Assembly (NCBI GenBank): GCA_963735445.1 | Contig: CAVTLC010000011.1 | Span: forward strand, 1 to 64,000 | DNA length: 64,000 nucleotides | Origin: AP-15 sp963735445 | GTDB lineage: Bacteria; Pseudomonadota; Alphaproteobacteria; ATCC43930; CGMCC-115725 | Direction: 5' to 3' | The notes under the pieces: generated by a model | What the model was told of the DNA's origin: nothing | Databases searched by the model: none | Seen by the model: only the letters and a program-made list of their open reading frames with translations | Position numbers and translations under genes: made by a program | Shown here: one piece after another, positions 28,680-37,156 of the stretch | Position numbering within the stretch: the first letter of the stretch is position 1 | Layout of the letters: each line of letters begins with the position of its first letter

Positions 28680-29488
28680 GGCATTGACGGGCGGCGGGTA
28701 TGCCGCGCCCAAACGATGATGACGACACCGGCGATCAGCAGCGGGATCGAGAGCAGCTGACCCATTGTCGTCCCAAAAATCAGATAGCCGAGCTGCGGGT
28801 CGGGCTGGCGAAACAGCTCGCCGGACATGCGGGCAACGGCATAGCCGGCCAGGAACAGACCGGTTTCCACGCCAGGCCAGCGCCGGGCCCCGCTGCGTTC
28901 GGCGATGAACAGCAGCAAGAACAGCAGGATGCCCTCGCAAAACGCTTCGTAGAGCTGGCTCGGATGGCGAGGCACCGGGCCGCCATTCGGAAAGATCATC
29001 GCCCAGGGCACATCGGCCGGGCGGCCGTAAAGCTCGCCGTTGATGAAATTGGCGATGCGGCCAAAGAAGAGGCCGATCGGGATCGCCTCGATGATGATGT
29101 CCGAGAAGGCGAAAAGACGGATTCTTCGGGCCCGGGTGAACAGGATGATCGCAACCGTCACACCGATCGCCCCGCCGTGAAACGACATTCCCCCATGCCA
29201 GACAAAGAAGGCCTGAAGCGGGTGCTCGAAATAGTAACCGGGGTTGTAGAACAGGACATAGCCCAGGCGGCCGCCCAGCACCACGCCGAGGGTTGCCCAT
29301 ACCAGAAAGTCGTCGATGTCCTGGCGTCGGACGAGATGGGGCGGACGGCCGGCGAGCGCCAAGCAATAGCGCCAGCCGATCACCAACCCGGCGATGTAAG
29401 CGAGCGCATACCAGCGAATCGCAAACGGACCGAAAGAGACCGCGACCGGGTCGATCGCGGGGAACGGAATCACCAAAAACGGCGGCAT
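28676..29488 (-). CDS. lgt: Phosphatidylglycerol:prolipoprotein diacylglyceryl transferase
   Basis: A 270-residue membrane enzyme that lipidates the lipobox Cys of prolipoproteins, the first step of lipoprotein maturation. It has seven predicted membrane helices. The conserved WHGGMSFHGGAIG is present, as is the Lgt signature around IGLFFGRIANFINGELYG, followed by HPSQLYEA. Length is typical. Candidate lipoprotein substrates within this window include MlaA and the lipoprotein encoded at 25794-26699 in the same run of genes. Confidence 0.95.
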   Translation of the reverse strand: MPPFLVIPFPAIDPVAVSFGPFAIRWYALAYIAGLVIGWRYCLALAGRPPHLVRRQDIDDFLVWATLGVVLGGRLGYVLFYNPGYYFEHPLQAFFVWHGGMSFHGGAIGVTVAIILFTRARRIRLFAFSDIIIEAIPIGLFFGRIANFINGELYGRPADVPWAMIFPNGGPVPRHPSQLYEAFCEGILLFLLLFIAERSGARRWPGVETGLFLAGYAVARMSGELFRQPDPQLGYLIFGTTMGQLLSIPLLIAGVVIIVWARHTRRPSMP

Positions 29489-29524
29489 CGGCCAATCATC
29501 GGGGGCGTTGTTTTGCGGACAGCG

Positions 29525-30376
29525 TCAGCTTTCCGAGAAGATCAGGATCGCACCATTCGCCTGATGCGCCGCAACGGCAAGGCTGCCGTCAGGCATCTCC
29601 GTAAACGCGACATGCTGTTCTGCCAAATAGGCGGCGGTGGCCTCGCGCCGTTCGACGCCGATCTCCAGCGCGATGATACCCGGCAACGGAAAATCGCGCG
29701 CGAGGTCGAGCGCCGGATGCATCGTTTGAAAATCGTCGGGCGTGCTAAAGACGAGGCGATGGCGGCCGACATGAACCGCGGCTACAGCATCCGTTGTCGT
29801 CACCTGCACAATCCCGAACAGCCGGTCATAAGCCGGCAGCAGCGCAGCCGTGCTTGCGACCAGTATGTGCACCGCCGCGATCCCATTTGCACCATTAGGA
29901 TGCCGCAGCCATTCCGGCCGTCGCATGAGTTCGGGTGTCAGATGCGCGCACAGGAAGCAGTCAAGGCCCGGCGTTTCCTCAGGCGGCAGCGATACCAGCG
30001 TAAAGCGCGGCAGCGCGACCCCCTCCGGCAATTCGATTTGCCGGGCGAGCGGGCGCGGCTCGGCCGGATGAAGACCGCGATCCACCAGCATCGCCCTTGC
30101 CTCCTCGGCGCTCCCGGCGGGCGCAAACGCGATGCCCATCAATCCTTCGCGCCAAGCGAGAAAGCTGTCGAGCCGATGCGCGGATGGGCCGGTATCAACG
30201 ATCCCGAGTAGCTCGATGTAGTCCGATGGGAACATTACGCAGTAATTGCCGGTCGGTTGCTCGAGATGACGGCCGCGCGGCGACAACGTAAACCCCAGCC
30301 GGCGCCAGGTTTCACGCGCGTTTTCGAGGTCGCGGACACCGACGATGGCGTGGTCGATGCCGGTTATCGGCTCCAT
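29525..30376 (-). CDS. VOC (glyoxalase-like) family protein
   Basis: A 283-residue protein with two vicinal-oxygen-chelate modules. The first begins GIDHAIVGVRDLENARETWRR (His is a metal ligand) and the second near HPNGANGIAAVHILV. It fits the long 'glyoxalase-like' family rather than glyoxalase I proper. The substrate is unknown. It follows mtnA by 28 bases and precedes lgt by 36 bases, all on the same strand, so co-transcription is likely. A link to the neighbouring methylthioadenosine pathway is only positional. Confidence 0.78.
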   Translation of the reverse strand: MEPITGIDHAIVGVRDLENARETWRRLGFTLSPRGRHLEQPTGNYCVMFPSDYIELLGIVDTGPSAHRLDSFLAWREGLMGIAFAPAGSAEEARAMLVDRGLHPAEPRPLARQIELPEGVALPRFTLVSLPPEETPGLDCFLCAHLTPELMRRPEWLRHPNGANGIAAVHILVASTAALLPAYDRLFGIVQVTTTDAVAAVHVGRHRLVFSTPDDFQTMHPALDLARDFPLPGIIALEIGVERREATAAYLAEQHVAFTEMPDGSLAVAAHQANGAILIFSES

Positions 30377-30404
30377 CAGCGCCCTCCCTAGATGAACACC
30401 CTTA

Positions 30405-31496
30405 TCAGCGGCGCTCCGGAAACAGGGTCAGCAAGCCGTCGCGCGAGGCCGGACAAATTCCCCGCTCGGTGATCAGCGCAGTCATCAGCCGGGCCGGCGT
30501 TACATCAAACGCGTAGTTTTCGGCGGGGCTGTCCTCGGGGGTTATCCGCACCGCGACGCGCTCGCCGCCGTCGGTCCAGCCCTCGACATGGGTGACCTCG
30601 CGGCTGTCGCGGCGCTCGATCGGGATTGCCGCGCCGTCTTCGATCTCCCAGTCGATCGTCGATGAGGGAAATGCCGCATAAAACGGGAGATCGTTGTCGC
30701 GCGCCGCCAGCGCCTTCAGATAGGTGCCGATTTTGTTTGCCACATCGCCGCCGGCGGTGGTCCTGTCGCTACCGACGACACAAAGATCGACAAGGCCCTG
30801 CCGCATCAAATGGCCGCCGGCGTTGTCGACGATAACGGTATGCGGCACACCATGCTGGCCCAGTTCCCAAGCGGTCAACCCGGCGCCTTGATTGCGCGGC
30901 CGCGTCTCGTCGACCCAGACGTGGATCGGGACGCCGTCATCATGGGCACGATAGATCGGCGCCAGCGCCGTTCCCCAATCGACCGCGGCAAGCCAACCGG
31001 CGTTGCAATGGGTCAGCACCTGCACCGGCCGGCTGCTGCCGTTATGCCGCCAAGCCTCGGCGATCACCGTCGCGCCGTGCTCGCCGATAGCGCGGCTGCT
31101 CGCGACATCAGCCTCGGCAATCTGACCGGCGCGGGCGAAGGCCGTGGCAAAGCGGGTTGACGGCTCGTGAGGGCGAAGCAGCCTGTCCATTTCGGCGAGC
31201 GCCCAGCGCAGGTTGACCGCCGTCGGGCGGGTCGCGGCGAGTGTCACGAAGGCGCGGTCGAGGCCGCGGTCCGAGGGATCTTCCGCCATCGCCAATGCCA
31301 CCCCATACGACGCCGCGACCCCGATCAGCGGCGCGCCGCGAACCTGCATCGTCCGGATGGCCCTCGCAGCCTCCTCGAGCGTGGTCAACCGAATGATCGA
31401 CAATTCATGAGGCAGCCGCGTCTGATCGATGATCTCGACGCAGCGACCATCGCCGACCGGCCAGATAGTCCGCATCGGCCGGCCGTGAACCTTCAC
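30405..31496 (-). CDS. mtnA: S-methyl-5-thioribose-1-phosphate isomerase
   Basis: A 363-residue enzyme isomerising methylthioribose-1-phosphate to methylthioribulose-1-phosphate in methionine salvage. QVRGAPLIGVAASYGVALA is the phosphate-binding block. LTHCNAGWLA holds the catalytic Cys, and VDETRPRNQGAGLTAWEL and VVGSDRTTAGGDVANKIGTY (catalytic Asp) follow. I chose the GTG at 31496 because it overlaps the mtnP stop (GTGA). The ATG at 31475 is an alternative. Later salvage genes (mtnB, mtnC, mtnD) are absent, so the pathway may be completed elsewhere or end in a shunt product. Confidence 0.93.
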   Translation of the reverse strand: MKVHGRPMRTIWPVGDGRCVEIIDQTRLPHELSIIRLTTLEEAARAIRTMQVRGAPLIGVAASYGVALAMAEDPSDRGLDRAFVTLAATRPTAVNLRWALAEMDRLLRPHEPSTRFATAFARAGQIAEADVASSRAIGEHGATVIAEAWRHNGSSRPVQVLTHCNAGWLAAVDWGTALAPIYRAHDDGVPIHVWVDETRPRNQGAGLTAWELGQHGVPHTVIVDNAGGHLMRQGLVDLCVVGSDRTTAGGDVANKIGTYLKALAARDNDLPFYAAFPSSTIDWEIEDGAAIPIERRDSREVTHVEGWTDGGERVAVRITPEDSPAENYAFDVTPARLMTALITERGICPASRDGLLTLFPERR

Positions 31497-32374
31497 GGCG
31501 GAGCCCTCAAAACACGACCGGCAATTGCGTCGAGGCGCGCAAGCATCGCCGGGTCGCGCCTTTCGGGAGCGGTGATCAGCGCACCGTCGAGCGCGTGATG
31601 ACAGCCTTGGGGGCAATCCTCTTGCTGAGCCGAAAGCAACGGAACGACCGCCCGGATCAGCGCCTTGGCCTTTTTTACATTAGCCAACAGCACCCCGACG
31701 ATCATATCGACGGTGACCGCGTCTTGGCCGGGGTGCCAGCAATCGTAATCTGTGACCATCGCCACCGTGGCGTAACAGATCTCCGCCTCGCGGGCGAGTT
31801 TCGCTTCGGGCATGTTGGTCATCCCGATCAGGTCGCAGCCCCACGAGCGGTAGAGTCGGCTTTCCGCCAATGTTGAAAACTGCGGACCTTCCATGACCAG
31901 ATAAGTGCCGCCGCGTTTCAGCGCCAGCCCGGCCGGCCCGGCAGCATCGGCGAGTGCGTCGCCGATACGCGAGCAGACCGGATGGGCCATCGAGACATGC
32001 GCGACACAGCCCGTCCCAAAAAAGCTCTTCTTGCGGGCAAAGGTGCGGTCGATGAACTGGTCTACGATCACAAAATCGCCCGGCGGCAAATCTTCGCGCA
32101 AGCTGCCCACCGCGGAGAGTGAGACGATGTCGGTCACCCCGCAACGCTTCAACGCATCGATATTCGCGCGAAAGTTGATCTCTGAGGGCGGTAACACATG
32201 CCCGCGCCCGTGGCGGGGCACAAACACGACCTTTTGGCCATCAAGGGAGCCAAAGCAGAACTCGTCTGAAGTCCGTCCGAACGGGCTCTCGACTCGCCGC
32301 CAAACGACGTCGACCAGGCCGTCGATTTCGTAGAGGCCACTGCCGCCGATGACGCCGATCACGCGGGCAGTCAT
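31493..32374 (-). CDS. mtnP: S-methyl-5'-thioadenosine phosphorylase
   Basis: A 293-residue phosphorylase that splits methylthioadenosine, a by-product of SAM use, into adenine and methylthioribose-1-phosphate. Family blocks: IGGSGLYEI, VFVPRHGRGH with the phosphate-binding Arg-His, and the EGPQFSTLAES purine site. GMTNMPEAKLAREAEICYA and TDYDCWHP follow, diagnostic for MTAP over PNP. It starts 7 bases after the petC stop, so it is probably read through from the cytochrome bc1 genes. Confidence 0.94.
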   Translation of the reverse strand: MTARVIGVIGGSGLYEIDGLVDVVWRRVESPFGRTSDEFCFGSLDGQKVVFVPRHGRGHVLPPSEINFRANIDALKRCGVTDIVSLSAVGSLREDLPPGDFVIVDQFIDRTFARKKSFFGTGCVAHVSMAHPVCSRIGDALADAAGPAGLALKRGGTYLVMEGPQFSTLAESRLYRSWGCDLIGMTNMPEAKLAREAEICYATVAMVTDYDCWHPGQDAVTVDMIVGVLLANVKKAKALIRAVVPLLSAQQEDCPQGCHHALDGALITAPERRDPAMLARLDAIAGRVLRAPP

Positions 32375-32381
32375 CGGTTGC

Positions 32382-33161
32382 TCAGTGCACTGCCGACCAA
32401 ATCTTGCGCTTTGCCGCGTAAAAGATGCCGACGCCGACGATCAGAAACAGAAAAACCCGCACCCCGGTGCGATGACGCGCATCGAGTGTGGGCTCGGAAG
32501 CCCAGGCGAGGAAGGTTGCGACGTCGTGCGCCATTTGCGGCACGGTCGCCTTGGTGCCGTCGGCGTAGGTCACTGCGCCATCACTGAGCGGCGGCGGCAT
32601 CGATATGAAATGCCCGGGAAAGTATTCGTTATAGTATTTGCCCGGCGGGACAGTAACGCCGGCGGGCGCCGGTTTAAAGCCGTTCAGCAACGCAAAAACA
32701 TAATCCGGGCCGCCTTCGCGTGCCTTGACGATCATCGACAGATCGGGAGGCAGAGCGCCACCATTGGCTGCTCGCGCCGCCTCGTCGTTGGGAAAGGGAC
32801 CGGGGATCGGGTCGGATGGGCGGCAGGCCCGCTTGAACATCTGGCCCTGATCGTTCGGCCCGTCGGCGCACTGATCGGTAGCAGCGATCGCCTTGATCTG
32901 ATCCGGCGTGTAGCCGAGCGCCTCAAGATCGCGGAAATATAGATGGGTCAGCGGGTGGCAAGCCGAGCAGATCTGCTTGTAGACCTGGAAGCCGCGCTGC
33001 ATCGCGGCCTTGTCGTAGGTGCCAAAGACACCATCGAACGACCATTGCTGGTGCGGCAATGGCGGCGTCTCCTGAGCTTGGCTTCGCCCAGGCGCAAACA
33101 GCAGCAGCCAAACAAATACCGCTGTCGCGGCCGCAACCCTCGAAGCCGAGCCCTGCATCAT
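32382..33161 (-). CDS. petC: Cytochrome c1 of the bc1 complex
   Basis: A 259-residue heme protein of complex III that passes electrons from the Rieske centre to soluble cytochrome c. A signal peptide (about 1-30) exports it for heme attachment by the Ccm system. The heme motif CSACH lies at residues 65-69. The distal Met ligand is in GHFISMPPPLSDG. The C-terminal helix (RTGVRVFLFLIVGVGIFYAA) anchors it in the membrane. It ends the petABC order and is followed at once by mtnP. The start is one of two adjacent ATGs. Confidence 0.95.
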   Translation of the reverse strand: MMQGSASRVAAATAVFVWLLLFAPGRSQAQETPPLPHQQWSFDGVFGTYDKAAMQRGFQVYKQICSACHPLTHLYFRDLEALGYTPDQIKAIAATDQCADGPNDQGQMFKRACRPSDPIPGPFPNDEAARAANGGALPPDLSMIVKAREGGPDYVFALLNGFKPAPAGVTVPPGKYYNEYFPGHFISMPPPLSDGAVTYADGTKATVPQMAHDVATFLAWASEPTLDARHRTGVRVFLFLIVGVGIFYAAKRKIWSAVH

Positions 33162-33162
33162 G

Positions 33163-34446
33163 TCACGGTTTCCCCATCGGCACGGCAGGCGCGGTCAGCC
33201 TCGGGCCGCCGGTCAGCACGGCAGCGGCGATGCTCGTCGGCAACGGCCGCGGCCGTTCGATCTTGCCGATCAACGGCAGCAATATCAGAAAATGAACGTA
33301 GTAATATAAGGTGGCGATCTGGCCGACGGTGACAACAATACCCTGCGGCGGGTTGGCCCCAACCCAACCGAGCGCAAATACATCGACGACGAGCACCCAG
33401 AACAACCATTTGTAAATCGGGCGGAATCTGGAGCTACGAACCGGCGAGGTATCCAACCAGGGTACTATGAACAGCAGGAACAGCGATCCGAAAGAGAACA
33501 TCACGCCGAGCAGCTTTGCCGGAATGCCCAAGATCGAGAACGTGATCGAACGCAGGATCGCGTAATAAGGCAGCAGATACCATTCCGGCACGATATGGTT
33601 CGGCGTCTGCATCGGGTTTGCCGGAATGTAATTATCCGGAGTGATGAAGAAGTTAGGCGCGTAGAACACGAAAAAGGCATAAATCAACAGAAAGACGCAC
33701 AGACCAAACAGATCTTTTACTGTGTAATAGGGATGGAATGGGATCGAATCCTGCGGGCCCTTCATATCGATGCCCAACGGATTGTTGGAACCAAAGCGAT
33801 GCAGGGCGACAAGATGCAATAGAACGACGGCGAGGATGATAAAGGGCAGCAGGTAATGCAGCGCGTAGAAGCGGTGCAATGTCGGATCGCCAACCGTGAA
33901 ACCGCCCCACAGGAAGGTGACGATGCCCTGGCCAATCAACGGGATTGCAGAAAACAGACTGGTGATCACCGTTGCCGCCCAATAGCTCATCTGTCCCCAA
34001 GGCAGCACATAACCCATAAAGGCGGTGGCGATCATCAGGATCAGGATGATCACGCCGAGGATCCACAGCAGCTCGCGCGGCGCCTTGTACGAGCCGTAAT
34101 AAAGGCTGCGGAACATGTGAATATAGACGAGCGCGAAGAACATCGACGCGCCGTTGGCGTGCGCGTAGCGCACCAGCCAGCCGTAGTTGACGTCGCGCAT
34201 GATCCGCTCGACCGAATCAAAGGCGAGCAGCGCGCTCGGCGTATATTGCATCGCAAGGAAGACGCCGGTTACGATCATAACCACCAGCATGATCCCGCCC
34301 AGCGAGCCGAAATTCCACCAATAGGTCAGATTGCGCGGGGTCGGGTATTCATAGAGCTCATGCTGAAAGGCTGCCATGAATGGCAGGCGATAATCGATCC
34401 AGCGAATGATACGGCTGCCCCTGCCGGGACGCTCGTCGGCCATCAT
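33163..34446 (-). CDS. petB: Cytochrome b of the bc1 complex
   Basis: A 427-residue eight-helix membrane protein holding the two b hemes and the quinol sites of complex III. GYVLPWGQMSYWAATV and the Qo-site PEWY motif (in VPEWYLLPYYAILRS) are present. So are the paired helix histidines (VRYAHANGAS, FSAIPLIGQG...; LLHLVALH). It lies 6 bases after the Rieske gene and 1 base before cytochrome c1, the canonical operon. The length is that of alphaproteobacterial cytochrome b, a single unsplit chain. Confidence 0.96.
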   Translation of the reverse strand: MMADERPGRGSRIIRWIDYRLPFMAAFQHELYEYPTPRNLTYWWNFGSLGGIMLVVMIVTGVFLAMQYTPSALLAFDSVERIMRDVNYGWLVRYAHANGASMFFALVYIHMFRSLYYGSYKAPRELLWILGVIILILMIATAFMGYVLPWGQMSYWAATVITSLFSAIPLIGQGIVTFLWGGFTVGDPTLHRFYALHYLLPFIILAVVLLHLVALHRFGSNNPLGIDMKGPQDSIPFHPYYTVKDLFGLCVFLLIYAFFVFYAPNFFITPDNYIPANPMQTPNHIVPEWYLLPYYAILRSITFSILGIPAKLLGVMFSFGSLFLLFIVPWLDTSPVRSSRFRPIYKWLFWVLVVDVFALGWVGANPPQGIVVTVGQIATLYYYVHFLILLPLIGKIERPRPLPTSIAAAVLTGGPRLTAPAVPMGKP

Positions 34447-34452
34447 GTTCTC

Positions 34453-35007
34453 CTAGCCGATCTTGATTGTGGTATTGCCGGTGAAATCGTATTGCGGCAC
34501 CGCGAGGTTGAGCGGCGCGGGACCCTGGCGGATGCGCCCCGACGTGTCATACACCGACCCGTGGCAGGGGCAAAACCAGCCGCCAAACGGGCCGCGGTCG
34601 TCGCCGGTCTTCTGGCCGAGCGGAATACAGCCCAAATGCGTGCACACACCGACGATAACCAGCCATTCGGGTTTCTTGACGCGCTCCGAATCCGGCTGCG
34701 GATCGCGCAACTGGGACACGTCGACGTCCTGCGCCGCTTTGATCTCGGCCGGCGTGCGATGGTCGATAAACACCGGCTTGCCGCGCCAAGCGACCGTGAG
34801 CCGCTGCCCGGCGGCCACCGGGGCCAGATCGACCTCGGTCGTCGCCGCCGCCAATGTGTCGCGGGCCGGGTTCAGCGTGTCGACAAATGGCCAAACCGTA
34901 GCGCCGACCGCGACCGCGCCGAGTGCTCCCGCTGTCAATATCAGGAAGTCGCGGCGAGTCTCGCCGGCATGGGCATGGCTAATGTTCTCGTGCGCCAAAT
35001 CGGCCAT
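34453..35007 (-). CDS. petA: Rieske iron-sulfur protein of the bc1 complex
   Basis: A 184-residue 2Fe-2S protein that takes electrons from quinol. Ligands are Cys122 and His124 in CTHLGC, and Cys146 and His149 in CPCHGS, with a Cys127-Cys148 disulfide. The N-terminal TRRDFLILTAGALGAVAVGA is a Tat-type signal anchor. It is the first gene of the long minus-strand run. Its promoter should lie in the 164 bases shared with divergent trmL, where CGGAAC-A-GTTCCG (35107-35119) forms a short palindrome. Confidence 0.96.
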   Translation of the reverse strand: MADLAHENISHAHAGETRRDFLILTAGALGAVAVGATVWPFVDTLNPARDTLAAATTEVDLAPVAAGQRLTVAWRGKPVFIDHRTPAEIKAAQDVDVSQLRDPQPDSERVKKPEWLVIVGVCTHLGCIPLGQKTGDDRGPFGGWFCPCHGSVYDTSGRIRQGPAPLNLAVPQYDFTGNTTIKIG

Positions 35008-35171
35008 TCGATCCTGTACCCCTGAACTCGCCGCGATTTGCGACCGCCCGGTGAAGCTATACTGTCGAAGAAGCGGAACTATGCGACAGACTGCCGCATA
35101 AATGGGCGGAACAGTTCCGATTTGTCGACTTGTATAGCTCTCCGCCGGCTACTGCAAATCGGAGGATTTGC

Positions 35172-35642
35172 TTGCGCCTCGCTTTGTTCGAACCGGACAT
35201 CCCGCAAAATACTGGCGCGCTGTTACGACTGGCGGCGTGTTTTGGGGTACCGGTCGATTTGATCGAGCCATGCGGATTTCTGCTCGACGATCGCCGTTTG
35301 AAGCGCGCGGTGCTCGATTACGACGCGCTCTGCGATCTCAAGCGCCACGCGTCGTGGGACGCATTTCTCGCCGAGTTCGCGCCGCCGTCGCGGCTCGTGC
35401 TGATGACGACATCGGGGACGGTGCCGCTGCACCGTTTCGCATTCGCTGCGCAGGATACGATCCTGCTCGGGCGTGAAAGCGCGGGTGCGCCGGCGGCGGT
35501 GCATAACGCGGCAGCGGCGCGGGTCGCGATCCCCTTGCGCCGCGCTGCCCGATCGCTCAACGTCGCGCTCGCCGGCGCCATAGCCCTATTCGAAGCATTG
35601 CGGCAAACCGATCAATTGCCCAACCGATTGCCCGAGCAATGA
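35172..35642 (+). CDS. trmL: tRNA (cytidine(34)-2'-O)-methyltransferase TrmL
   Basis: A 156-residue SPOUT methyltransferase that methylates the 2'-O of the wobble base in some leucine tRNAs. LALFEPDIPQNTGALLRLAA opens it. The C-terminal knot has ILLGRESAGAPAAVH and IPLRRAARSLNVALAGAI, where the SAM site lies. I chose the TTG at 35172 because GGAGG lies six bases ahead and it starts the family's conserved first strand. hemF overlaps its stop. It is divergent from petA. Confidence 0.92.
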   Translation: MRLALFEPDIPQNTGALLRLAACFGVPVDLIEPCGFLLDDRRLKRAVLDYDALCDLKRHASWDAFLAEFAPPSRLVLMTTSGTVPLHRFAFAAQDTILLGRESAGAPAAVHNAAAARVAIPLRRAARSLNVALAGAIALFEALRQTDQLPNRLPEQ

Positions 35643-36508
35643 ACTCGATCTCCGGTTTTCCGCCCGATCCCGAGCGCTGCGAGCGTGCCGCCGCCTGGTT
35701 CGCCACGCTGCGCGACCGCATTTGCACCGAATTCGAAGCGATCGAGGACGAATTCGCCGCCGACCAGCCGAACCAGGGCGGCGCCGGCCGCTTCGAACGC
35801 AAGCCGTGGGAGCGCCCGGGTGGCGGTGGCGGCGTGACATCTCTTATGCACGGGCGGGTGTTCGAAAAAGTCGGGGTCAACATCTCGACTGTATCGGGCG
35901 AGTTCTCGCCGGAATTTCGCAAAGACATCCCGGGCGCTGCCGAGGACCCGAGATTTTGGGCGAGCGGGATTTCACTTGTCGCGCATATGCGGTCGCCATT
36001 GGTGCCCGCGGTTCACATGAATACACGGCATATCGTCACCACCAAATCCTGGTTTGGCGGCGGCGCGGACCTAACCCCGATCTATCCGGACCCGCCTGCT
36101 GAAAGCGCCTTTCATGCGGCTCTCCGCCACGCCTGCGACACTTACGATCCCGAATGCCACGCCCGTTTCAAGGCATGGTGCGACGAGTACTTCTTTATCG
36201 AGCATCGCGACGAGCCGCGCGGCGCTGGCGGGATTTTTTTCGACTATCTCGACAGCGGCGACTGGGAGCGGGACTTTGCCTTTGTTCGTGCGGTCGGCAA
36301 GGCGTTTCTCGAGGTCTACCCGGCGATCGTGCGGCCGCGCATGCGGCTCTCCTGGACCGACGAACAGCGCCGCCATCAGCTTGTCCGCCGCGGCCGCTAT
36401 GTCGAATTCAACCTGCTTTACGACCGCGGCACCCGCTTTGGGCTCAAGACCGGCGGCAATGTCGAGGCGATCCTGATGTCGCTGCCGCCGGAAGCGGCTT
36501 GGCCCTGA
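35639..36508 (+). CDS. hemF: Oxygen-dependent coproporphyrinogen III oxidase
   Basis: A 289-residue cytoplasmic enzyme converting coproporphyrinogen III to protoporphyrinogen IX with O2, for heme synthesis. Family signatures: GGGVTSLMHGRVFEKVGVN, HMNTRHIV, FGGGADLTPIY, KAWCDEYFFIEHRDEPRGAG and RGRYVEFNLLYDRGTRFGL. Its ATG overlaps the trmL stop (ATGA), so the two are coupled. Heme supply fits the neighbouring bc1 and Ccm genes, though they lie on the other strand. Confidence 0.96.
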   Translation: MNSISGFPPDPERCERAAAWFATLRDRICTEFEAIEDEFAADQPNQGGAGRFERKPWERPGGGGGVTSLMHGRVFEKVGVNISTVSGEFSPEFRKDIPGAAEDPRFWASGISLVAHMRSPLVPAVHMNTRHIVTTKSWFGGGADLTPIYPDPPAESAFHAALRHACDTYDPECHARFKAWCDEYFFIEHRDEPRGAGGIFFDYLDSGDWERDFAFVRAVGKAFLEVYPAIVRPRMRLSWTDEQRRHQLVRRGRYVEFNLLYDRGTRFGLKTGGNVEAILMSLPPEAAWP

Positions 36509-36547
36509 GAGCGGAACAGCCAGCCACGCCAGCCGTTTGCCGGTTGC

Positions 36548-36928
36548 ATGATCAAAGTAAAGGTTGACGACCGCGCCGCGCTCGAACGCGCCTATCCGCC
36601 CGATGCCTATGCGGCCGACTCGGCCGAGAACTCGGCCGTGTCGAACGAAGCGGTGAGTGGGGTGCGCATACTAAGCGCTCCCGACAGCGCCGGCGAGTTC
36701 AGCCTCGAACGCGGACGCCGCCAAGTCGGTGAAGCCGCTTCGGGCGTTTTTATCGCGCCCTATCGATCGAGCGGCAACGCAGGCGACCCGGAAGCGGCGG
36801 CCGTCAACTCGCGCGACGGCTACGATACTTTCCTCGATGAGATCACCGCGGCGGCGCGCCGATTTGGTTTCCACCCCGAAGAAACACCCGGCCGAGGGGA
36901 TCCGCGAATCCGCGGGTTGCGGCAGTAG
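36548..36928 (+). CDS. Hypothetical protein, doubtful
   Basis: A 126-residue frame of unknown function 40 bases after hemF. It is acidic, rich in Ala, Ser, Arg and Glu, and low in hydrophobic residues, so it would be largely disordered. No Shine-Dalgarno sequence precedes the ATG. It has no recognisable motif. It may be a real lineage-specific protein or a chance frame. The following 36929-37156 has no gene, apart from an imperfect hairpin near 37090-37120 in the sucA leader. Confidence 0.3.
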   Translation: MIKVKVDDRAALERAYPPDAYAADSAENSAVSNEAVSGVRILSAPDSAGEFSLERGRRQVGEAASGVFIAPYRSSGNAGDPEAAAVNSRDGYDTFLDEITAAARRFGFHPEETPGRGDPRIRGLRQ

Positions 36929-37156
36929 CGCTGCCGGGAATTACCGTCTCGTCGTCAGCGCCGATACCGATCTGCTGACCCTCAATCCGTCCCGGGAATT
37001 CCGATTATCCCACGCGGCGGGTTCCCGCAGGGCACAAAGGCGTAATTCGCACGGAAGTTTCGACTTTCGCTCTCTATATCTTGCACCGGCGAGAGCCGGT
37101 TCCGATAAAGGATCGGTCCCGGCCCTCCGCGCGTGGGAATAAGTTCAGAGTTGCTG

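Noticed and set aside
28679..29495. Upstream extension of the MidA-like gene through lgt (a 639-codon frame)
   Set aside because: The MidA-like domain begins at GTG 28679 overlapping the lgt stop; the upstream part is an out-of-frame reading of lgt.
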